This document shows positions 54,462 to 63,139 of a DNA stretch of 64,000 nt, one piece after another. Within the stretch, counting starts at the first letter, position 1. Each line of letters starts with the position of its first letter. The position numbers and the translations under genes are program-made. Origin of the DNA: Lacinutrix sp. Bg11-31 (GTDB lineage Bacteria; Bacteroidota; Bacteroidia; Flavobacteriales; Flavobacteriaceae); the NCBI RefSeq assembly GCF_002831665.1, contig NZ_CP025118.1:2294001-2358000 (forward strand), read 5' to 3'. Below the pieces are notes generated by a model. It saw nothing but the letters and a program-made list of their open reading frames with translations, was not told the DNA's origin and searched no databases.

Positions 54462-55304
54462 ATGAAGGTTCTTCCTTTTAAAATTCCAAAGCCAGAGCTT
54501 GACACATTAGTGTTTCAAGAAGATATTGGTCCTTTATTTTATGATAAACTACACCAACATGAAGATATACAGTTAAGTCTAATTGTTGAAGGTGAAGGCA
54601 CATTAATTGTTGGAGATTCTGTAAATAATTATAAGGAAAATGATATTATAATTATTGGCAGTCACTTAGCTCATTTATTTAAATCTGATACTAAGGCCAC
54701 AAAAAACTCTCATATGTTAAGCTTATTTTTTACTAAGAATTCTTTTGGTAAAGATTTCTTTAACCTAACTGCTTTAAATGGAATTGAGCCTTTTTTTAAG
54801 CAAGCTGAAAATGGGTTTAAAGTAATGTCTCATAAAGACATTATGTGTACACACTTTCTAAAATTAAAGGATGCCACACCAATTTCTAGATTTATTATTT
54901 TATTAGAATTGCTTAAACTGACTTCTAATGCTAATTTTGAAAGTTTATCTTCTTTTATTTATGATAAGAAACTTAGTGAGATTGAAGGTAAACGCATGGA
55001 AGCCATTTTTGAATTTACCATCTCTAACTTTTATACAGATGTGTCTTTAGAAACTATCGCTGGTGTTGCCAACATGACCAAAAATGCTTTTTGTAAGTAT
55101 TTTAAAAAGCGAACTAACAAAACGTATTTTAGATTTTTAAACGAACTACGAATTGAGAATGCATGCAAATTAATGAGACAAAAAAAAGGCAATACCATTG
55201 CTGATATTGCCTATAAATCTGGATTTAAAAACCTTTCTAATTTTAACCGTCAGTTCAAGTCTATAAAGAATATGAGTCCTTCGGCTTTAAAAAATTCTTT
55301 ATAG
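54462..55304 (+). CDS. AraC-family transcriptional regulator of the hydroxyproline operon
   Basis: A 280-residue regulator with an N-terminal cupin-like sensor domain (about 1-150) and a C-terminal double helix-turn-helix (about 180-278: LETIAGVANMTKNAFCKYFKK, then IADIAYKSGFKNLSNFNRQFK). It is divergent from the hydroxyproline operon, with the direct repeats between them, so it is very likely its activator. Its stop overlaps the convergent PhnA-like gene by six bases. Confidence 0.9.
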   Translation: MKVLPFKIPKPELDTLVFQEDIGPLFYDKLHQHEDIQLSLIVEGEGTLIVGDSVNNYKENDIIIIGSHLAHLFKSDTKATKNSHMLSLFFTKNSFGKDFFNLTALNGIEPFFKQAENGFKVMSHKDIMCTHFLKLKDATPISRFIILLELLKLTSNANFESLSSFIYDKKLSEIEGKRMEAIFEFTISNFYTDVSLETIAGVANMTKNAFCKYFKKRTNKTYFRFLNELRIENACKLMRQKKGNTIADIAYKSGFKNLSNFNRQFKSIKNMSPSALKNSL

Positions 55305-55877
55305 TTTTTTAACGTATTCTGTTATAATAACAGTTAATGTTGGACCAACTTTACCTTCTATAAAAGTAGCATTTTCGCGATCTAAACGTATATTTCTAAC
55401 AGCTGTACCTTGTTTAGCAACTTGGCTAGATCCTTTTATTTTAAGGTCTTTAATTAATACAACAGAATCTCCATTGTCTAAAATGACACCGTTTACATCT
55501 CTATGAATAATTTTATCTGCTTCATCTTTGTGCTCATCTGTTGCTCTTGCAATTGCTAAAGCATCATCGTCTAAATACATCATGTCTAACAAATCTTTAG
55601 GCCAACCTTCACCTCTAAGTCTTTGTAACATTCTCCAAGCCATTATTTGCACTGCAACGTGCTCGCTCCACATACTATCGTTTAAACATCTCCAATGGTT
55701 AATATCCATTTCTGTGTTTTTTTCTATTTGATCTTCGCAATTTGCACAAAGCAAAACGCAAGTATCTACAGTTTCTGTTAGTGATGGTGGAATATTATAT
55801 TGTCTGGTATCTATATTAGAAGTACATAACTCGCAAGTTGTATTGCTTCTATCTTGTAACATTTGAAGTACGCTCAT
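55299..55877 (-). CDS. PhnA/YjdM-like zinc-ribbon protein
   Basis: A 192-residue protein. Cysteine pairs CELC and CANC near the N-terminus fit a zinc ribbon, and the C-terminus (VNGVILDNGDSVVLIKDLKIKG, then GTAVRNIRL) is the PhnA domain. The family is named after a phosphonate operon but its role is not established. Here an additional helical stretch (about 55-115) separates the two parts. It is not co-transcribed with phosphonate genes. Confidence 0.82.
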   Translation of the reverse strand: MSVLQMLQDRSNTTCELCTSNIDTRQYNIPPSLTETVDTCVLLCANCEDQIEKNTEMDINHWRCLNDSMWSEHVAVQIMAWRMLQRLRGEGWPKDLLDMMYLDDDALAIARATDEHKDEADKIIHRDVNGVILDNGDSVVLIKDLKIKGSSQVAKQGTAVRNIRLDRENATFIEGKVGPTLTVIITEYVKKL

Positions 55878-55941
55878 TGTATATTTTTGTTTGATATTTA
55901 CAAATATAACAATTGCTTTGTGTTTTGCTGTAAAAAGACGA

Positions 55942-56943
55942 CTAAGATGCTTGTTGTAAATTTTTAACTATTCCCTTGTCTACATAAACTTCTAATAATT
56001 TTGCGTTTTCAGAATTAAATATAACCTCTTCTGCATTTGCTGGAATTAATATAGTTTCTCCCATTTTTAAAATTTCGGTATGTAAACCTGTTGTTACTTC
56101 TACTTCACCTTCTACACACATAAAAATTACAAATGAATCTAAGTTGGTATAGTCTTTAATTTGATGCTTTTTAATATCTAAAATATTAGTTGTAAAATAG
56201 TCGCAGTTAACTAAATTAGAACTTTCGTTTGGCAATAGCGTATAGTCAGCTTTTCCGTTAGAATCGAATTGTTTAGTTGCTTTTTCTGCTAACTGTGTGT
56301 GTAATTCTCTTTTTTTACCAGAATCGTCTGTTCTGTCCCAGTCGTAAACACGATATGTAATATCTGAGGTTTGTTGTATTTCGGCAGCTAAAACACCTGC
56401 TCCAATAGCGTGTATTTTTCCTGCTGGAATAAAAAAGCTGTCTCCTTTTTTTACTTGTTCTCTATTAAAAACAGCATCTACATTTTTAGCATTTATATGG
56501 TTTAAAACTTCAGGGTTTACCGTTTTATCTTTTAAACCTAAAACAATATCTGCATTATCGTCACTATCCATAATGTACCACATTTCTGTTTTTCCAAAAC
56601 TATTGTGATGTTTTTTAGCCATTTTATTATCTGGATGAACTTGTACAGATAAATCTGTTTTTGCATCTAAAAATTTTATTAATAATGGGAAGTTATATCC
56701 AAAGTTTGCAAAGTTTTCTATACCTAAAAAATTTGCTTCGTGCTCTGCTATTAATTCTTTTAAATTAGCACCTTTATATGCTCCATTACTAACTTGAGAA
56801 ATGTTCCCGTTCACATCAGATATTTCCCAGCTTTCACCAACATTATCTTTGTCTGTATCTTTTCCTAAAAGGTTTCCTAGCTTGTTTCCTCCCCAAATTT
56901 TCTCTTTTAATATTGGATTGAATTTTATTGGATATACTTTCAT
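55942..56943 (-). CDS. manA: Class I mannose-6-phosphate isomerase
   Basis: A 333-residue zinc isomerase interconverting mannose 6-phosphate and fructose 6-phosphate. The metal ligands fall in SVQVHPDN (Gln, His), KTEMWYIM (Glu) and PAGKIHAIG (His), with the conserved RVYDWDR near residue 200. It supplies mannose units for glycans. It lies three bases after a small glycosyltransferase-like gene, and two genes downstream of the receiver-glycosyltransferase fusion, suggesting a role in an exopolysaccharide pathway. Confidence 0.9.
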   Translation of the reverse strand: MKVYPIKFNPILKEKIWGGNKLGNLLGKDTDKDNVGESWEISDVNGNISQVSNGAYKGANLKELIAEHEANFLGIENFANFGYNFPLLIKFLDAKTDLSVQVHPDNKMAKKHHNSFGKTEMWYIMDSDDNADIVLGLKDKTVNPEVLNHINAKNVDAVFNREQVKKGDSFFIPAGKIHAIGAGVLAAEIQQTSDITYRVYDWDRTDDSGKKRELHTQLAEKATKQFDSNGKADYTLLPNESSNLVNCDYFTTNILDIKKHQIKDYTNLDSFVIFMCVEGEVEVTTGLHTEILKMGETILIPANAEEVIFNSENAKLLEVYVDKGIVKNLQQAS

Positions 56944-56946
56944 AAT

Positions 56947-57441
56947 TTATGATTTGCTTAAAATTTGAAGTTGTACAAATTGATTTTTTACTTTTAATTT
57001 TTTCAAATAGTCTATTATTGAAAATAAACTTTGAAATAGTGTTAGCTTGATATTTTTTCTTTTTAATATCTCTAAGTTATAATCTAAAAGCACTTCTTGG
57101 TTTTCGGCAATTGCCTTTATCAATCCATTTAGACCATGTTTGTTGGTGTTAAGTGAATTTACGGCCACATACCCTAAGTGTATTAAATTGAACTGATTAG
57201 ACATAAACCTAGCTCCTGCTCTAACAGCAGACACATCAGATTTAATTTTTTTAACATTAACTACTGACACATTAGAACTAGCTTCCTTTATTTCTTTTAA
57301 TAATTGAAAAGTATTATCTCTACTATCATTATTAACTAAGCATAATTCTAAATTTGAAGTTTGTTTTATTTGCTCAATAAACACATTTATATCAATGTCT
57401 TTTTCGTTATTATGAAAAATTATTATGATACCTGTTTTCAT
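56947..57441 (-). CDS. Degenerate GT2-like protein without DxD motif
   Basis: A 164-residue protein whose first 125 residues resemble the glycosyltransferase domain of the upstream gene. LVNNDSRDNTFQLLKEI aligns with FVNDGSKDKTLDVLKEL, and SAVRAGARFM with EAVRLGMLHM. The metal-binding DADLS of the active paralogue is replaced by VAVNSL, so catalysis is unlikely. The C-terminal half of a normal GT2 is missing. It lies 26 bases after the fusion gene and three before manA, and may be a regulatory or structural partner of the active transferase. Confidence 0.7.
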   Translation of the reverse strand: MKTGIIIIFHNNEKDIDINVFIEQIKQTSNLELCLVNNDSRDNTFQLLKEIKEASSNVSVVNVKKIKSDVSAVRAGARFMSNQFNLIHLGYVAVNSLNTNKHGLNGLIKAIAENQEVLLDYNLEILKRKNIKLTLFQSLFSIIDYLKKLKVKNQFVQLQILSKS

Positions 57442-57467
57442 GATTTAGGGATTTAGAAAATTGGTAA

Positions 57468-58652
57468 TTAGGCTATATTTAATTCAGTTGAGACAACTGT
57501 CTTTACATTTTGCTTTTTGTTTCTGTACACCCAAGCAATTTGTCCTAATTGTCCAACAATTTTCACTGAATCCTTCATAGATAATTTAGAACCATCTGCA
57601 TGAATCCATCTTTTTAACGGTTGTTCGCAAAGCATTGCTTTAGCTTCTTTTAATCCGAAATGGATACTCATTCTTTTAAAAATCTCTACATCAAAAATCC
57701 ATTGTGTTACAAACTTTTTATCGAATGCAATGTTGATAACATCTTTATGGAAGATTTTTGCTCCACATTGTGTATCTTTAAAATCCATTTTTAAAATTTT
57801 TCTGATTATAAAATTGATAGTTAAACTTATTATTTTTCTAGCAGACTCTTTAGTGATATTTGCTCCCATTCTTGAGATACGTGATCCACTAACAATTTTA
57901 AATTCTGAAGTTTCGATAGTCTTAACTAAATCGTCAAAATCTGCTAAGTCTGTAGATAGATCTGCATCTAAAAACCCTATATAATCTAAATCTACTTTTT
58001 TAGCCATGTGTAACATTCCTAGACGTACAGCTTCTGCTTTCCCTCCGTTTTTCTCACAATCGTAAACTGTAATAAAGTCTTCTCTTCCTTTTTGCAATTC
58101 TTTTAAAACGTCTAATGTTTTATCCTTACTACCATCGTTTACAAAACATAAATGGTAACCAGAATTTTTATCGATGTAGTTAATAAACTCATCACTTAAC
58201 AAACGCTCTTCTTCATTATAACAAGGTATTACTACACCAACACAACGTTCCTGTATCATAACGTCGCTTTTAGTCACCGAGTTTTGTAATTCTGGTGCAC
58301 CAATTAAGCGTTTCACACGTGCACTAATCTCGTTTAAGCTTAATGGCTTTTTCATGTAGTCATTAATTCCTAATTCAAAACCCTCAGTAATAGTTTCATC
58401 TTTTGTATCTCCAGATAAAACCATTATAGGTGTTTGAGAGTTTTTAGTAATTCTTATGTGCTTAACAACTTCTAATCCAGAAATTCCTGGCATATTAATA
58501 TCTACAATTACTAAATCTGGATTAAAAGATTCATATAATTCTAATCCTTTAGTAGCATCAGTTTCTGTTTTTACTTCGTAACCTAGTTCGGCTAATCTTT
58601 TTTGTAAAGGAAGTAATACTAATTGTTGGTCATCTATTGCTAAAACTTTCAT
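57468..58652 (-). CDS. Response-regulator receiver fused to a GT2 glycosyltransferase
   Basis: A 394-residue fusion. Residues 1-118 are a receiver domain with acidic pair Asp7/Asp8, phospho-acceptor Asp51 (VIVDINMPG), Ser80 (VLSGD) and Lys102 (KKPLS). Residues 138-375 are a DPM1-like GT2 domain with VVIPCYNEEERL, FVNDGSKDKT and the metal motif FLDADLS (Asp229, Asp231). The C-terminal WVYRNKK is short and non-membrane. The receiver lies where phosphorylation could control sugar transfer directly. No histidine kinase is in the window. It heads a minus-strand operon with the degenerate GT2 and manA, and has a consensus promoter upstream. Confidence 0.88.
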   Translation of the reverse strand: MKVLAIDDQQLVLLPLQKRLAELGYEVKTETDATKGLELYESFNPDLVIVDINMPGISGLEVVKHIRITKNSQTPIMVLSGDTKDETITEGFELGINDYMKKPLSLNEISARVKRLIGAPELQNSVTKSDVMIQERCVGVVIPCYNEEERLLSDEFINYIDKNSGYHLCFVNDGSKDKTLDVLKELQKGREDFITVYDCEKNGGKAEAVRLGMLHMAKKVDLDYIGFLDADLSTDLADFDDLVKTIETSEFKIVSGSRISRMGANITKESARKIISLTINFIIRKILKMDFKDTQCGAKIFHKDVINIAFDKKFVTQWIFDVEIFKRMSIHFGLKEAKAMLCEQPLKRWIHADGSKLSMKDSVKIVGQLGQIAWVYRNKKQNVKTVVSTELNIA

Positions 58653-58682
58653 AATAAGTCGTTTTGTTTGTTATTGATGGTA

Positions 58683-58690
58683 CAAATGTA
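58683..58690 (-). promoter_or_regulatory. Predicted -7 promoter box of the receiver-GT2 operon
   Basis: TACATTTG on the minus strand fits TAnnTTTG, 30 bases before the ATG. It also lies inside the short palindrome GTACAAATGTAC (58680-58691), which could bind a regulator. Confidence 0.6.
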
Positions 58691-58832
58691 CAAGAGAAGG
58701 CAGCCCTAAAATTCTTATTTAGTTTAACCTATAGTTATGTGTCGACGAATGGTAGATTGCTATAGATAATTAAAAATAGGAGCACTATTATATTTATTTA
58801 TCTTTACCATAATATTATAGCTTAGGCTTTAA

Positions 58833-61800
58833 ATGAAAGAAACCTCAAACAAATACTTAATCGTTGCCATCCTTTTAGGATTGGCGTTTCATGGTAGTGC
58901 CATCTTTTTCACTTTGGAAACTACTTATGATGCGTTAATACACCTGTTTTTTGCAGATCATTATGCAAATAGCTGGTTCGAACCTTGGAATTACGAATGG
59001 TACACTGGTTTTACGGTACAAAGCTATCCACCTTTAGTACATCAATCTATTGGGTTATTATCAATGATTGGTGGTTTAAAATTTGGAATGTTTAGCGTTG
59101 CGCTTATTGCGATTGTACTATTTATTACAGGCACTTATCGTTTTTCTTTAATGATGACAGGTAACAAAACAGTTGCAGGTTATGCTGCTGTTTTAGCTGT
59201 GTTTTCGTCTTCTTTTGTAGAAACGCTTCATATTTTTGGACAGTTACCAAGTATTATTGGTGTTTCGGTATTAATGCATGCGTTACCAGAAATTTATTTG
59301 TGGTTAAAAACGGGTAAGAAATGGTACTTAGCTACATCACTATCATTAATAGCTGTAACAGTTACTTCGCATCATGTAACACCTATTTTTGGAATGATAT
59401 TTTTTATCTTTCCCTTAATAGGGATGGTTATTATGGATGTTTCTAGAGAGCAAGTAAAGACCATGAAAGAAGTGACTTTCAAAATATTTCTGAATAGCTT
59501 CTTCAAGCTTTTTAAGCGTATTGTAAGCTTTGGCATGTTGTCTTTAGTATTAATTATAGGTTGTATTTTCCCTTATTGGTTAAACTCTAAAGCCAACCCA
59601 ATTACTCAGGTTCCAATTCCGCATGGTTCTCGTGATAATTTCCTAGAAATCACATCCTCAGGTTTAGTATTCTTTTTAATTCCTTGGGGAATTTTACTCC
59701 TATTATTACCCTACATATTTTACAGATATTATAGCAAACGTTACTTGTTTTTTGGCTTATCAATAACTATTTGTACCATTTTAGGAACTGGAGGAACCAC
59801 TCCAGTACCACTAAAAATGTTGGGCGAAACCGCTTTTAACATCCTAACTCTAGATCGATTTACACTTTGGGCTTCCATATTATCGCTACCATTATTAGGC
59901 GAATTCACCTATCGTTTTGTTGAGGGTGATTTAAAAGAACTTATTCAGTCTAAATTCGGAGCTATTTACCATCGTATTATTGGTGGAATATTAGCCGGAC
60001 TAATGGTGTTTATGGTCGTTTTCACTATGAGTTTAAACTATTTTAGACCATCGCAACCGCAGAAAATAAAGATGTTACCAATCGTGAATTTTTTAAACCA
60101 AGATGATCATGATAAATGGCGGTTTTTAACACTAGGTTTTGGTGACCAAATGGCTTGGCTAAGTGCGCAAACTAATGCCATGACTGTAGATGGAAATTAC
60201 CATTCTGCAAGACGATTACCAGAATTAACGACAAGACCAATCGAGCGTTTAGAAAACTCAAAATTTAAAGGCGTTGCAGGAATAGGATCTTTACAGCAGT
60301 TTTTAACAACTCCAGAAAAGTACAACCTCAAGTATATATTTTCTAATGATAAATTTTACGATCCGATTCTCTACTACTGTGGCTGGCAACGTTTACGACA
60401 ATTAGAAAATGGCATTATGGTTTGGGAACGACTTAACATTCCTCCTGTATCTTCCATTTTACCAAAAGAAGATGTTGCTAAATGGCTTAAAATAATATGG
60501 GGAATTATTCCGTTTTTAACTGTTTTAATTGCGTTTGTTTTAAACATACAAATGCTTTGGGTAAATGCTTTAAAAACACGCATAAAATCGGTTCCTGATT
60601 TTTTAAAATTTCCAACAACGTATAATAAGTTTAATAAAAATGTATTACGAATCACTCATGTTTGGTCACTAATTCTTGCCATAGCTGTATTTTATGGTAT
60701 TTATTTATTCTACCTAAAAAACGATTCGCAACGCAGTCCAGAAAATGCTATTATTGCTTATTATGATGCTTTAGATTTTAAAGAATTTGAAAAAGCACAC
60801 AGTTTAATAGATCCAGAAAACCAGTTACCAATTGCACAATACATGTTGGAAATTTCAGTAACCGATGGCTTACTGAGTAGTTATGGGAAAATGGATGCTA
60901 TTGAAACAGAAATAACGAAACTTAACGATAGCACAGTCTCTGCAAAAGTGACTAGCCAATGGATTACACCTTTAGAGAAAATTGAAAAAATTGATTATAA
61001 ATCGTTATCAAAACGAAAAGGTAAATGGTATTTGCAACCAGACGATTTAAATAACGATTTACCACCAGACCAACTCTTTTCGGCTAATGCAACTAAGTAT
61101 TTTAATCAAGGTAGACGACGTATTACAACAGAGCAAACACATCATGAAGATATATTAAAACAACCTGTTTTAGAAGTGATTTCGGCTAAATTAGTGCAAT
61201 ATGATGGTAGTTATGCAATTATTGGCGAAGTTCAAAACATAGACAATGTACCAGCAGATGTTATTTTAAAAGGAACATTATATAATGATGATAACAAACA
61301 ACTAGCAACATACAACGCCAAATACCATATCAAGCATAAATTAATGCCTAAAGAATCTAGTAGTTTTAGAATTAATTTTGAGGGTATTGCTTGGTCTAGA
61401 ACGCAAGACTCTATTCCAGACACATTTAATCCAGATGAATTTACGCCTATTGAATTTGAAGAACAACCAACCAAATTCAACTTGCAAGTTGCTGGAAACG
61501 TTTCTGGATCTGATTTGTATAAAAGCGTAGTATTAAGTGCTATCAATATTAAAGAAAGAACCATAAGCGGAAATTTATTTAATAGCGGAATCCAAGAAAT
61601 TACAATACCTCAGCTTTTAATTACGTACTACGATGCTAATAAAAACATGGTTTGGGTGGATCATTTATTTATAAAAGAAGGTGTGAGACAACAACGTAAG
61701 CAAGATTTCGAATATCAAATACTGAAGGATGGTCGTGTAAAAATCATTAATTCAGATATGAAAAATATTTTTGTAAATGGTTTACCAAACGATGCTATTG

Positions 61801-61922
61801 CTCGTAAAATAGTACCCAATAGAATTGAAAACCATAGCGATGCACAATTGCAAAAAATTGATCATCCGGATTTTAGTTATATTAAAATAGAAATTAACAC
61901 ATACATAGGAAGCCCAAATTAA
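58833..61922 (+). CDS. Giant membrane protein of the 6-pyruvoyl-tetrahydropterin synthase-related (GT-C-like) type
   Basis: A 1029-residue protein. The first about 400 and residues 540-660 are strongly hydrophobic, with some twelve or more helices. The first extracytoplasmic loop has TYDALIHLFFADHYA (Asp near residue 33), as in GT-C glycosyltransferases and the PTPS-related membrane family. The central HSARRLPELTTRPIERLE region is periplasmic. The C-terminal about 370 residues (about 660-1029) look like two or three soluble beta-rich domains (one like FxLIP/DUF3426: AIIGEVQNIDNVP). It probably acts in polymer assembly or transfer at the membrane. It is divergent from the receiver-GT2 gene. 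Confidence 0.75.
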   Translation: MKETSNKYLIVAILLGLAFHGSAIFFTLETTYDALIHLFFADHYANSWFEPWNYEWYTGFTVQSYPPLVHQSIGLLSMIGGLKFGMFSVALIAIVLFITGTYRFSLMMTGNKTVAGYAAVLAVFSSSFVETLHIFGQLPSIIGVSVLMHALPEIYLWLKTGKKWYLATSLSLIAVTVTSHHVTPIFGMIFFIFPLIGMVIMDVSREQVKTMKEVTFKIFLNSFFKLFKRIVSFGMLSLVLIIGCIFPYWLNSKANPITQVPIPHGSRDNFLEITSSGLVFFLIPWGILLLLLPYIFYRYYSKRYLFFGLSITICTILGTGGTTPVPLKMLGETAFNILTLDRFTLWASILSLPLLGEFTYRFVEGDLKELIQSKFGAIYHRIIGGILAGLMVFMVVFTMSLNYFRPSQPQKIKMLPIVNFLNQDDHDKWRFLTLGFGDQMAWLSAQTNAMTVDGNYHSARRLPELTTRPIERLENSKFKGVAGIGSLQQFLTTPEKYNLKYIFSNDKFYDPILYYCGWQRLRQLENGIMVWERLNIPPVSSILPKEDVAKWLKIIWGIIPFLTVLIAFVLNIQMLWVNALKTRIKSVPDFLKFPTTYNKFNKNVLRITHVWSLILAIAVFYGIYLFYLKNDSQRSPENAIIAYYDALDFKEFEKAHSLIDPENQLPIAQYMLEISVTDGLLSSYGKMDAIETEITKLNDSTVSAKVTSQWITPLEKIEKIDYKSLSKRKGKWYLQPDDLNNDLPPDQLFSANATKYFNQGRRRITTEQTHHEDILKQPVLEVISAKLVQYDGSYAIIGEVQNIDNVPADVILKGTLYNDDNKQLATYNAKYHIKHKLMPKESSSFRINFEGIAWSRTQDSIPDTFNPDEFTPIEFEEQPTKFNLQVAGNVSGSDLYKSVVLSAINIKERTISGNLFNSGIQEITIPQLLITYYDANKNMVWVDHLFIKEGVRQQRKQDFEYQILKDGRVKIINSDMKNIFVNGLPNDAIARKIVPNRIENHSDAQLQKIDHPDFSYIKIEINTYIGSPN

Positions 61923-63139
61923 TGCAACTTAAACGTACATACCTGTTTCTTTTAGGTTTGATTTTATTATCATCCTTTGCTGTTGTGCAACACAGTGAAA
62001 CCACTAAGCCTATTACTTTATTAACTACTCAAACAGAGTATGAAGTTGGCACTACTATTGTTTTAAAATTTACCGCTTCAGAAAACGAAAAACCATTACT
62101 ATATTGTTCTAATAGTTATGGTTCTACTTTGGTATCTGCTTCATTAGAAGGAGAGATGCTTCTTTATCATATTCCGCAAAATATTACTAAAAAAATTGGA
62201 GTTATTAATTGGGAATTGCTTGATAAAGACACATCTATTTCGGGTCAATTCAATATAAATCCAAAAGCAGAGGTTGCAACTATGGAAACCTATATTGGTC
62301 CTCCAAGTATTGAAGCAGGAGGAACAGATTATACAATGTTGGTTGTTATTCCAACAGATTCTTTAGACAATCCTGTACCAACAAACACGAAAGTAAATGC
62401 AAAGTTTCAATTTTTAGCTTCCGAAGAAAACAATGACATTTTTACTAAAAATCTAATTTGCTTTAAAAATATAAATTCTAAAAAAGAAAGTGGTCGCATG
62501 TTAATTTCTTCAGAGAGCTTAGGCATCAACTCTAAAGAATATACTATTAATGTTACTGCTGCAATTCCTACAGATTTTAAAATTTCGGCAAAACGCCCTC
62601 ATGATTATGCAGACGGAAATCAAATTACAACTTTTGAGACTACTGTAATAAAAGACAAACAAGATAATGTGGTTAGTGATGGTACATTTGTCACGTTTTT
62701 TATCACAAATAAAAACCAAAATATTTTAAAAACTACAGGAACAACCATTGAAGGTGTTGCACAGGCTAGAATGATTCACCCAGATTATGCAGATAATTGG
62801 AGCATTAAAGCTTACGTAGATGGCATGTCTGAAAGCAATAGCCTGTTACTTAAATACAAACAAGTTATTAAAGATTTCGATGTTACTTTTCTAGATAAAA
62901 ACAGAACTATAACCGTTGGACCACTGCAAAGTTTTATGCAACAAATGATTCCTGATGGTTTGCATGTAAGACTTCAAATTCACAAAGATGGTTTACTTAT
63001 AGATACGCTTACAAAAACATCATTTAATGGTTATGTATACTTCTACTTAAAGCCTGCTATTTATAAAAATGGTGATTATAATTTTAGCATTCAAACTGCT
63101 GGAATAGAAAAAGAATTTAACACAACAAAACTATGGTAG
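61922..63139 (+). CDS. Secreted Ig-like protein, unknown function
   Basis: A 405-residue protein with an N-terminal signal (hydrophobic residues 6-20). Beta-rich sequence follows with two or three Ig/Big-like repeats, for example TTFETTVIKDKQDNVVSDG near 235-255. It overlaps the preceding gene by one base (TAATG) and the next by seven bases, so the three genes are translationally coupled. It may be a periplasmic partner of the giant membrane protein. Confidence 0.7.
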   Translation: MQLKRTYLFLLGLILLSSFAVVQHSETTKPITLLTTQTEYEVGTTIVLKFTASENEKPLLYCSNSYGSTLVSASLEGEMLLYHIPQNITKKIGVINWELLDKDTSISGQFNINPKAEVATMETYIGPPSIEAGGTDYTMLVVIPTDSLDNPVPTNTKVNAKFQFLASEENNDIFTKNLICFKNINSKKESGRMLISSESLGINSKEYTINVTAAIPTDFKISAKRPHDYADGNQITTFETTVIKDKQDNVVSDGTFVTFFITNKNQNILKTTGTTIEGVAQARMIHPDYADNWSIKAYVDGMSESNSLLLKYKQVIKDFDVTFLDKNRTITVGPLQSFMQQMIPDGLHVRLQIHKDGLLIDTLTKTSFNGYVYFYLKPAIYKNGDYNFSIQTAGIEKEFNTTKLW

